DNA of 64,000 nt from AP-15 sp963700195 (GTDB lineage Bacteria; Pseudomonadota; Alphaproteobacteria; ATCC43930; CGMCC-115725). Of this stretch, positions 57,521-64,000 are shown one piece after another (the stretch's first letter is position 1; each line of letters starts with the position of its first letter). The stretch is from contig CAVOWQ010000015.1 of the NCBI GenBank assembly GCA_963700195.1, forward strand, positions 1-64,000, read 5' to 3'. The notes below the pieces were generated by a model that was given only the letters and a program-made list of their open reading frames with translations, was not told the origin of the DNA and made no database searches. Both the position numbers and the translations under genes were made by a program.

Positions 57521-57607
57521 TGGTGCCCAGGAGAAGACTCGAACTTCCACGAGCTTTCGCCCACTAGAACCTGAATCTAGCGCGTCTACCAATTCCGCCA
57601 CCTGGGC
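57521..57607 (-). tRNA. tRNA-Leu (anticodon CAG)
   Basis: Minus-strand 87-base tRNA. Acceptor GCCCAGG pairs with CCTGGGC, then discriminator A and an encoded CCA. D-arm GGTAGACGC, anticodon stem CTAGA/TCTAG with loop TTCAGGT (CAG), a long variable arm (TGGGCGAAAGCTCG) as expected for leucine, and T-loop GTTCGAGTC. Confidence 0.95.
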
Positions 57608-58259
57608 GTCTCGGGACCGCCGAAATAAGCCCCGCACCCCACGATGTCAATCTACGACGCCGCGCCGGCCCGCATCTCCGCCCTAAGATTTGCAACGTCC
57701 TCTTTAGTAGCGAAAAATGGAAGCTTCCCAGATCGAACCGCGGCGCGGCCGATCTCCGCGTCCCATACATCTGATCGAGTAGAGGAGTGAGATCCAGAAT
57801 TGTCTTAATTTCTGAGATGTCGGCGCGGATATGTCCGACATTTGACTCGAGTTTGGCAACGCGCGCTTCCGTACCAGGGTTTGAGGCTGACCGATACCGG
57901 CCAACGCTCCAAGCCAACTCGGCTTCTCAAGACCTCCTGCGGTGGCACGATCTCGAAATTGCCTGATTCGTATCGTAATCTCGGATCGATAGCGGTTGGT
58001 TGCGAAAGAGTCCAATTGTAGATTATGTGAAAGAAGGCTGGCGAGGTCGGAAGAGTGACACTCAGGCTTTCAACCTGACGGAGAGTTCTCGCTGCAGATT
58101 TGCTGCAGGTGCAGCGGCGGTTAATCGTTGGATCAACTTAAACTGGCAGACGACGGCAACCAAGCGCATCGGCTCGAGGGGTCTGATCCGCGGAGCCAGC
58201 CCAAAAGCTTTGCCGGTGGCGACGCTGTGCCATAGAAGACGGCTTACGCGCGCCGGACC
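57608..58259. other. 650-base stretch with no convincing gene
   Basis: A minus-strand frame (57564-57917, with EARVAKLESNVGHIRADISE) resembles short coiled-coil proteins, but it runs through the tRNA before stopping and has no ribosome binding site. It may be a remnant. Nothing else is supported. Confidence 0.4.
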
Positions 58260-58271
58260 GTGGGGGAGAAC

Positions 58272-59222
58272 ATGAGAAGTCGTCGCACGGCGGTGCTTGG
58301 CGGGTCCGGGTTTATCGGCCGCTATGTCGTCAAGCGGCTGGCCGCTCGCGGCGATGTGGTCGCGGTCGGTTGCCGCAATGCCGAAGAGGCCAAGTTCCTG
58401 CGGCCGATGGGCGATGTCGGGCAGGTCGAGCCGCTGAGCGTCGCGATCGACGACGAGGTCGTGCTCCCCGCCTTTCTTGCCGGGAGCGGCGCGCTGGTCA
58501 ATTGCGTCGGTATCTTGCGGGAGAGCGGATCGCAGACCTTCGAGAGGGTCCACCACACCGGTCCGGCGGTGCTCGCCCGGATCGCGCGGGACACCGGAGT
58601 GGAGCGATTCGTCCATATCTCGGCGATCGGGGCGGAGGCGCGGTCCGCTTCCGCCTATGCCCGCACCAAGGCGGCCGGCGAGGCGGCGGTGCGCGATGCC
58701 TTCCCGACCGCGACGATCCTGCGGCCCTCGGTGGTGTTCGGCCCGGAGGACCAGTTCTTCAACCGCTTTGCCGCGATGGCGATGATCATGCCGGCGCTGC
58801 CGCTGATCGGCGGCGGGGAAACCCGGTTCCAGCCGGTCTATGTCGGCGATGTCGCCGATGCGGTGATCAAATGTCTCGAGGATCCGGCGACCGCCGGGCG
58901 CACCTACGAGCTCGGGGGCCCGAAGATCTATACTTTTCGCGAGCTGCTCGAACTGCTTCTGCGAGAGATCCGGCGCAAGCGCTTGTTGATCGACCTCCCG
59001 TTCGGCGTCGCCGGGCTGCAGGCGCGATTGATGTCGATTCTCCCGAACCCGCCGCTGACACTAGATCAGGTCGAGCTGTTGAAGCGCGACAACGTCGTCT
59101 CGCCCGGCGCCTTGACCCTGTCGAGCCTGGGTATCGCGCCGACCCCGGTGGAAGCGATTCTGCCGACCTATCTCGACCGCTTTCGACAGGGCGGCTGGTA
59201 CGAGCGGCGGCAGTCTGCGTGA
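58272..59222 (+). CDS. NDUFA9-like NAD(P)-binding protein (complex I-associated SDR family)
   Basis: 316 residues. Rossmann motif TAVLGGSGFIGRYVVKRLAA, then LVNCVGILRESGSQTFERVH, RFVHISAIGAEARSASAYAR and KAAGEAAVRDAFPTATILRP. Atypical extended SDR of the NDUFA9 type found across Alphaproteobacteria. ATG 58272 has GGGGGAG four bases before. GTG 58260 is an alternative. In mitochondria NDUFA9 stabilises complex I; in bacteria the role is not proven. Confidence 0.88.
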   Translation: MRSRRTAVLGGSGFIGRYVVKRLAARGDVVAVGCRNAEEAKFLRPMGDVGQVEPLSVAIDDEVVLPAFLAGSGALVNCVGILRESGSQTFERVHHTGPAVLARIARDTGVERFVHISAIGAEARSASAYARTKAAGEAAVRDAFPTATILRPSVVFGPEDQFFNRFAAMAMIMPALPLIGGGETRFQPVYVGDVADAVIKCLEDPATAGRTYELGGPKIYTFRELLELLLREIRRKRLLIDLPFGVAGLQARLMSILPNPPLTLDQVELLKRDNVVSPGALTLSSLGIAPTPVEAILPTYLDRFRQGGWYERRQSA

Positions 59223-59288
59223 GCCGGCTTTGACAAGCGGACCCGTTTCGCTAAGGTCGCGCCGATTTTCCTCGTGGGGGCGAACATC

Positions 59289-59840
59289 ATGGCAGCGCTG
59301 GGCAAGGTTCTGTGGCTCATCGCCGCGCTCGTTTTGGGAGGCAGGGCGATGGCTGCGGATCTGGAAAACACCCTCTACATGGATGTGCCCGCCGGGCGCG
59401 TCGTCATCGAAATGCGGCCCGATCTCGCGCCGGAAACGGTCGCGCAGATCAAAAAGCTGGTCCGTCAGGGCTTCTATGACGGCATCGTTTTCCATCGCGT
59501 GATCGACGGCTTTATGGCGCAGACCGGCGACCCCAAGGGCGACGGCACCGGCGGCTCGGGCCACAAGCTCAAGGCCGAGTTCTCCGATGAGAAGCATGTG
59601 CGGGGCGTCGTCTCGATGGCGCGCGCCTCCGACCCGAACAGCGCCGACAGCCAGTTCTTCATCATGTTCGCGCCGGCCCCGTCGCTCGACGGCAAATACA
59701 CGATCTGGGGCAAGGTCACCTCGGGCATGGAATACATCGACCAGATCAAGAAGGGCGATCCCGCGCGCAACGGCACCGTCACCAACCCCGACAAGATCAT
59801 CAAGATGCAGGTCGCCGCGGACGCGGAGAAGAAATCCTAG
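59289..59840 (+). CDS. Periplasmic cyclophilin-type peptidyl-prolyl isomerase
   Basis: 183 residues from ATG 59289 (GGGGG upstream). Signal peptide (VLWLIAALVLGGRAMA, cut near AMA-AD). Cyclophilin core: GIVFHRVIDGFMAQTGDPKG (catalytic Arg), ADSQFFIMFAPAPSLDGKYT and WGKVTSGMEYIDQIKKGDP. Catalyses proline isomerisation of exported proteins. Confidence 0.93.
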   Translation: MAALGKVLWLIAALVLGGRAMAADLENTLYMDVPAGRVVIEMRPDLAPETVAQIKKLVRQGFYDGIVFHRVIDGFMAQTGDPKGDGTGGSGHKLKAEFSDEKHVRGVVSMARASDPNSADSQFFIMFAPAPSLDGKYTIWGKVTSGMEYIDQIKKGDPARNGTVTNPDKIIKMQVAADAEKKS

Positions 59841-59871
59841 AACGCGGCGTGCCCAGGATCGCTTCATATTT

Positions 59872-60020
59872 CGCCCTCTCCGCCCGCTTGCGGGGGAGAG
59901 GGCGGAGACCCGTCGCTTGAGCGATGGGGAGGGTGAGGTGGGTGGCGCCTGAGGCCGCGGCCGCGGCTTCCCCCACCTCACCCCAACCCTCTCCGCCCCC
60001 GAGGGCGGAGAGGGAGAAGC
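59872..60020. repeat. Large imperfect inverted repeat
   Basis: CTCTCCGCCCGCTTGCGGGG with GAGGGTGAGGTGGGTGG on the left, and CCCACCTCACCCCAACCCTC with TCCGCCCCCGAGGGCGGAGA on the right, form a long imperfect stem around about 59955-59970. Elements with these words are frequent between genes in alphaproteobacteria. It lies between the cyclophilin and the AmpG-like gene and obscures the latter's start. Confidence 0.75.
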
Positions 60021-61375
60021 CGGCGGATCTCCTCCTCAATGGTGGGAGGGGCGGTGCGGGGTGGCTCTCATCGCTTGCCGTCTACCGCGAGCCGCGGCTG
60101 ATCGCGGTGCTGCTGATGGGGTTTGCGAGCGGGCTGCCGCTCGCGCTGACCTTCGGGACATTGTCCTTCTGGCTGTCGGAGGTCGGCGTGTCGCGCACTT
60201 CGATCGGCCTCTTCGCACTGGTCGGCATTTCCTACAGCCTCAAATTTCTGTGGTCGCCGGCCATCGACCGATTGCCGATCCCGATCTTGACCACCCGCCT
60301 CGGGCGTCGGCGCGGCTGGGCATTGGCGATCCAGCCGGCCCTGGCGCTCGCGATCCTGGCGCTCGGCTTCACCGATCCGAGATCCGATCCCGGCCTGACC
60401 GCGCTTGCTGCCGTCTTCGTCGCTTTCCTGTCGGCGAGCCAGGACATCGTCATCGACGCGTACCGGATCGAGCTGTTGCGGCCCGAAGAGCAGGGTGCCG
60501 GCGCCGCCGCGACGCAATGGGGCTACCGGTTCGGCATGCTCGCCGCTTCGGCCGGCGCGCTCTATGCCGCGAGCTTTGGCGGCTGGAGCTTCGCCTACGG
60601 GCTGATGGCCGGTCTGATGTTCGTCGGCATGGCAGCGGTCTGGTTCACCCCCGAGCCGGGTAGCATTCATCCGCTCGATCCATTGCCGGGTAATTCCACG
60701 TTCACTCGGGTCGCAGCCTGGCTTGGGCGAGCCGTTGTCGCGCCCTTTGCCGACATGCTCGGCCGCCGCGGCGCGCTGGCGATCCTTTCCTTTGTGATCC
60801 TCTACAAATTCGGCGACGCACTCGCCGGAACGATGTCGAACCCGCTCTACGTGTCACTCGGCTTCACCAAGGTCGAGGTCGCCAATATCGGCAAAGCGTA
60901 TGGCTTCGTCGCCAACCTCGCCGGTCTCGCGGCGGGAGGGCTGGTCGTGTTGCGGCTCGGAATCCTCCGTGCGCTCCTCGTCTGCGGCGTGCTGCAGATG
61001 CTGTCGAACCTGATGTATGTGCTGCAAGCGTGGGTCGGGCACGATGTGCCGACCCTGGCGCTGACCATCGGGGTCGAAAACTTCACCGGCGGCATGGGAT
61101 CGGCGGCGTTCGTCGCCTACCTGTCCGGCCTCTGCAATATCGCCTTCACGGCCACCCAATATGCACTGCTGACCTCGCTTGCCGCCATTGGCCGCACGAC
61201 CTTGTCGGCCTCGGGTGGCGCGCTGGCCGACTTGCTCGGGTGGAGCCCGTTTTTCGTAATCGCAACGGCGGCCTGCGTGCCCGGCCTCCTGCTGCTCGCC
61301 TCGATCATGCGGTCGGAACCGGCCGCGGGGCCGTCGATCAGCCATAGGAGAGCAGCCGGCTGCGATGCCGTTTGA
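59924..61375 (+). CDS. ampG: AmpG-type muropeptide MFS transporter (start uncertain)
   Basis: The conserved part begins at about 60060 (LAVYREPRLIAVLLMGFASG) and continues with twelve membrane helices to 61375. AmpG features: GLPLALTFGTLSFWLSEVGV, LFALVGISYSLKFLWSPAID, GRRRGWALAIQPALALAILA and SQDIVIDAYRIELLRPEEQG. Imports anhydro-muropeptides for cell-wall recycling. The reading frame up to ATG 59924 passes through the inverted repeat, so those 45 residues are suspect; no clear start lies between. Its 3' end overlaps the convergent SprT-like gene by 38 bases. Confidence 0.88.
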   Translation: MGRVRWVAPEAAAAASPTSPQPSPPPRAEREKPADLLLNGGRGGAGWLSSLAVYREPRLIAVLLMGFASGLPLALTFGTLSFWLSEVGVSRTSIGLFALVGISYSLKFLWSPAIDRLPIPILTTRLGRRRGWALAIQPALALAILALGFTDPRSDPGLTALAAVFVAFLSASQDIVIDAYRIELLRPEEQGAGAAATQWGYRFGMLAASAGALYAASFGGWSFAYGLMAGLMFVGMAAVWFTPEPGSIHPLDPLPGNSTFTRVAAWLGRAVVAPFADMLGRRGALAILSFVILYKFGDALAGTMSNPLYVSLGFTKVEVANIGKAYGFVANLAGLAAGGLVVLRLGILRALLVCGVLQMLSNLMYVLQAWVGHDVPTLALTIGVENFTGGMGSAAFVAYLSGLCNIAFTATQYALLTSLAAIGRTTLSASGGALADLLGWSPFFVIATAACVPGLLLLASIMRSEPAAGPSISHRRAAGCDAV

Positions 61376-62048
61376 GCCATGCCCGCGCCGCCGCACTGTC
61401 GGGTGACAGGCTCTCCACCAGACGCCAAAATCGCGGCCCGTGGTTCATCTCGGCGAGATGCGCCACCTCATGCGCGACGACATAGTCGATGACCGGTTCG
61501 GGCGCAAAGATGAGCCGCCAGCTGAACGAGAGGTTACCCCGGCCGGAGCAGCTCCCCCATCGGCTCTTCGTATCACGTACGCCGACCCTCGCCAGTTTGC
61601 GTCCGATCCGCGCCGCGAGGGGACGCGCCCGGCCAGCGAACTCGGCGCGCGCCATAGCGACGAGGTGATCACGAACGCGGCGCTCTAGATGCGCGGGATC
61701 GCCGCGCACCCGGATCTCTCCGTCGCGGATGGCCACCGGGGGCGCTGTGGGGTCGTCCTCGCGGCGGATGCGATGGGGGATGCCGAGCACCGGCACGATG
61801 ACCCCCTCAGCGAACCGCACCGGTTGCGGGAGGGCTGCGAGGCGGGCGGCGATCCATCCCCGCTTCGCGGCGAGAAACCGCAAACCGTGGCTCGTCGGCA
61901 CGCCGGGAGGAAGGACCAACTCCACTTTGCGTTCGGCCGCATCGATCCGCAAAGCGATTCGCCGCGCCCTCGGACTGACCCGGATCGAAACGCGAGCGTC
62001 GGAAGCGTATGCCGCCACAGACTGCCCTCGGGGATCTTCCAGTTCCAA
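61338..62048 (-). CDS. SprT-like (YgjP/DUF45) zinc metallopeptidase
   Basis: 236 residues. HEVAH in YVVAHEVAHLAEMNHGPRFW (residues about 190-209) with DTKSRWGSCSGRGNLSFSWR just before is the YgjP/DUF45 signature. Soluble, no signal peptide. The family resembles SprT-type proteases that act on DNA-protein crosslinks, but the substrate is unproven here. Convergent with ampG, overlapping by 38 bases. Confidence 0.88.
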   Translation of the reverse strand: MELEDPRGQSVAAYASDARVSIRVSPRARRIALRIDAAERKVELVLPPGVPTSHGLRFLAAKRGWIAARLAALPQPVRFAEGVIVPVLGIPHRIRREDDPTAPPVAIRDGEIRVRGDPAHLERRVRDHLVAMARAEFAGRARPLAARIGRKLARVGVRDTKSRWGSCSGRGNLSFSWRLIFAPEPVIDYVVAHEVAHLAEMNHGPRFWRLVESLSPDSAAARAWLKRHRSRLLSYG

Positions 62049-62189
62049 TTCTCTAGCGAACCCGCCGTAAATTGCGAGCCTAGCGCGGCGGCGCGGCGTC
62101 GAGAAGTACGCGCGAACGGCGGTCTAGAAGCGCGGGTAGTGGTGGTTATAATCTCCGCTCGGAAGGATCCGGGTGCCGAATCGATTTCA

Positions 62190-63515
62190 TCACGGAGTCT
62201 CGCGATCTATGAGGTGGAGAAACGAACCAAAGACGGAGCCTCGCCGCAAACCGTAGGCGCCGAGATGTTCATCGGCCGCGCCGAACACCGAAAACAGCGA
62301 TGACGCGGGCCCTTGCCGGGTAATGGTAGCGTAGTGAAATTCGTGTCCCCGAAAGACGGCGCCGGCAGTACCGAGCGGAGTGCCGGCGCGTAAAATCGCC
62401 CGTCGATAACCAAGGTGCAGCCGCTTTTCGGCAAAGCTCGTTACCAGCGGCAGCAGTCCCGACATCCGCCGACTGCGCCCTTCTCGATCGATCAGAGCGT
62501 CGCCGAGAACCATGTAGCCGCCGCATTCGCCATATATCGCCGCCCCGTTTGCCGCGGTCCGGCGCAGGCCGGTCATGAAGGTCTCCGCCAATGCGAGCCG
62601 ATCCGCCCAAAGCTCGGGATAACCGCCCGGCAGGTAGACAGCATCGGCGTCGGCGTCGGGCGGCTCGTCTGCGAGCGGCGAGAAGAACGCGATTTCGGCG
62701 CCCTGAGTGCGCCAGCCTTCGAGCACGGCGCGATAGGCGAAGCAGAACGCCGCGTCGCAGGCTACTGCAACGCGCCGACCCAAAGGCGGCACCGGGACGG
62801 CTCTCGCCGCGGGGGCGAGAACCGAGCCGAGGGCCAAATTCAACAGCCGCTCGACATCGAAGGAGTCGCCGATTTGGGCGGCACAGCGCTCGATGACGGC
62901 GTCGGCATTAGCATTTTCGCCTGCCGGCACAAGGCCGAGATGACGGGAGGGGACAACCAATCCCGGATCGGCCCGCAAGGAGCCGAGGCAGGCGAGACGC
63001 GGTAGATGCCGACCCGCCGCGGCGGCGAGCACCGCCCCGTGGCGTTCGCTCGAGACCCGGTTAAAAATGACACCGGCAAGCGACAGCGACCGCTGATGGC
63101 TGACGAAGCCCTGCAACAAGGCGGCGACCGACGCACCTTGCCCTCGCGCATCGACGATCAGGACGACTGGCCAGCCGGTCGCGCGGGCGAGTTCGGCAGT
63201 AGAACCGGCCTCGCCGTCGTGCCCCGTCCCGTCGAACAATCCCATGACGCCCTCGCAGAGGACAATCTCGGCGTCGGCCTCGAGTTCTGCGACGAGCGCC
63301 GCGAGGGTCGCCGGCCGCATCCCCCAAACATCGAGGTTCAAACAAGGCTCGCCCGTAGCCGCAGCGTGAAAGGTCGGATCGATGAAATCGGGCCCCGCTT
63401 TCGCTGTCGCGACGCTCAGACCGCGCCGGAGCAAGTGTCGCGCCAGACCGGCGGCAACCAAAGTTTTACCGCTTCCGGAAGCGGGGGCGGCAAGGATCAG
63501 CCCGCGACCGGTCAC
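62190..63515 (-). CDS. cobB: Cobyrinate a,c-diamide synthase CobB
   Basis: 441 residues, intact. N-terminal dethiobiotin-synthetase-like ATPase (LILAAPASGSGKTLVAAGLA and TAKAGPDFIDPTFHAAATGE), then a class I glutaminase domain with nucleophile Cys in AAIYGECGGYMVLGD, and FRGHEFHYATI near the C-terminus. Amidates the a and c side chains of (hydrogeno)byrinate in cobalamin synthesis. ATG 63515 overlaps the cobA stop by four bases. Confidence 0.94.
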   Translation of the reverse strand: MTGRGLILAAPASGSGKTLVAAGLARHLLRRGLSVATAKAGPDFIDPTFHAAATGEPCLNLDVWGMRPATLAALVAELEADAEIVLCEGVMGLFDGTGHDGEAGSTAELARATGWPVVLIVDARGQGASVAALLQGFVSHQRSLSLAGVIFNRVSSERHGAVLAAAAGRHLPRLACLGSLRADPGLVVPSRHLGLVPAGENANADAVIERCAAQIGDSFDVERLLNLALGSVLAPAARAVPVPPLGRRVAVACDAAFCFAYRAVLEGWRTQGAEIAFFSPLADEPPDADADAVYLPGGYPELWADRLALAETFMTGLRRTAANGAAIYGECGGYMVLGDALIDREGRSRRMSGLLPLVTSFAEKRLHLGYRRAILRAGTPLGTAGAVFRGHEFHYATITRQGPASSLFSVFGAADEHLGAYGLRRGSVFGSFLHLIDRETP

Positions 63516-64000
63516 GATGGCTCGCTGCGTTTCTGCCCCGCCAGCGCGCCAACCCAGTCGAGCGCGGCATGAAAGCCCACAATTCGGCCGATGACGACGA
63601 TCGCGGGAACCTGAATATCGACCGGAGACTTCGCGATCTCCCCGAGTGTCGACATCAGAACCGATTGCGCGGGTGTGGTTGCTTTGCTGATGATAGCCAG
63701 CGGCTCATCGGATCGCCGTCCGGCCTCCAGAAGCCGCTTGCTAATTTTCATCAGATGCCGTGATGCCATGTAGAAGACGAGAACCGGAGCCCCTCGGGCG
63801 ATGGCATCCCAATCGAGCCCTCCCGGAACGTCACCGTTGCTGTCGTGGCCGGTCAGGAACGTGACTGCGGAATTGGTATCGCGATGGGTGACAGGGATCC
63901 CGGCATAAGCCGGTCCTCCGATCCCGGCGGTAATTCCGGGCACGATGCGGAACGGGATGCCGGCGCCGGCGAGCGCCAGCGCCTCCTCTCCGCCGCGCCC
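63512..64000 (-). CDS. cobA: Uroporphyrinogen-III C-methyltransferase (CobA/SUMT), 5' end off the window
   Basis: C-terminal about 160 residues of a tetrapyrrole methylase: GGEEALALAGAGIPFRIVPG, ITAGIGGPAYAGIPVTHRD, VLVFYMASRHLMKIS and VPAIVVIGRIVGFH. SUMT converts uroporphyrinogen III to precorrin-2 with two S-adenosylmethionines and feeds CobB's pathway. The start is beyond the right edge. Confidence 0.9.
   Translation of the reverse strand, partial: GRGGEEALALAGAGIPFRIVPGITAGIGGPAYAGIPVTHRDTNSAVTFLTGHDSNGDVPGGLDWDAIARGAPVLVFYMASRHLMKISKRLLEAGRRSDEPLAIISKATTPAQSVLMSTLGEIAKSPVDIQVPAIVVIGRIVGFHAALDWVGALAGQKRSEPS

Noticed and set aside
55536..57686. Plus-strand ORF of 716 residues
   Set aside because: Antisense to lptC, kdsD, rnd and the tRNA gene, which are all well supported.
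57564..57917. Coiled-coil ORF on the minus strand
   Set aside because: It overlaps the tRNA-Leu and has no start signal; kept only as a comment on the gene-free stretch.

Overview
This is a high-GC, alphaproteobacterial chromosome segment (Rhizobiales or Rhodospirillales by gene content; the genus cannot be told from the sequence). The best evidence is the block at 48.1-57.6 kb: Tim44-like, Hsp20, DUF1150, ptsN, long hpf, rpoN, lptB-lptA-lptC, kdsD, RNase D and a tRNA-Leu, an order typical of Alphaproteobacteria. DUF1127, a NDUFA9-like protein and an oxygen-independent-looking cobA-cobB pair fit this.

Layout. 0-2 kb: end of an unknown CDS, a TauE/SafE exporter and a Tat-exported protein. 2.1-4 kb: a strong sigma70-like promoter, an unknown barrel-like protein and decayed Xre antitoxin/RES toxin remnants, then a cluster of TTCCCTG/CAGGGAA repeats. 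4-12.6 kb (minus strand): acyl-CoA dehydrogenase, DUF1501, DUF1800, hyuA, hyuB and a TonB-like protein, closely packed and probably co-transcribed. 12.8-16.6 kb: ligA-recN. 16.7-19.4 kb: free-methionine sulfoxide reductase, a small conserved protein, an amidohydrolase and a HELCE-motif protein. 19.4-27.2 kb: dppF-dppD, a divergent peptide-binding protein, a GFA protein, a serine hydrolase and a lone molybdopterin-binding dehydrogenase subunit. 27.2-36.5 kb is an accessory scrapyard: a VapBC-type pair whose toxin end runs into a group II intron remnant, DUF1254, an IS91-type fragment, a tyrosine recombinase split by a serine recombinase remnant, a second intron remnant, then an AT-richer GT-C-like membrane protein and a broken GT2. 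36.7-40.6 kb: GNAT, PhzF, DUF1127 and a divergent MocR regulator.

40.77-48.25 kb is the most interesting part. An 85-bp copy of the 3' end of the Tim44 gene (83/85 identical) lies 7.4 kb from the real 3' end, in direct orientation, and brackets a pntB scrap, a type I restriction-modification system (hsdR-hsdM-hsdS), two unknown ORFs and a YafQ-type toxin. This looks like an integrated defence island with attL/attR-like ends. 58.2-64 kb: NDUFA9-like protein, cyclophilin, an AmpG-type transporter, a SprT-like peptidase and cobalamin genes.

A caution applies throughout. At least 25 genes or gene parts are broken by single frame changes, including the essential ligA and the core recN, hpf and ABC transporter genes. 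Where I could reconstruct the break it was one base in a short homopolymer or doublet. This pattern suggests uncorrected indel errors in the assembly, so a frameshift alone is not taken here as proof of a pseudogene. Only truncations and lost domains are called pseudogenes.
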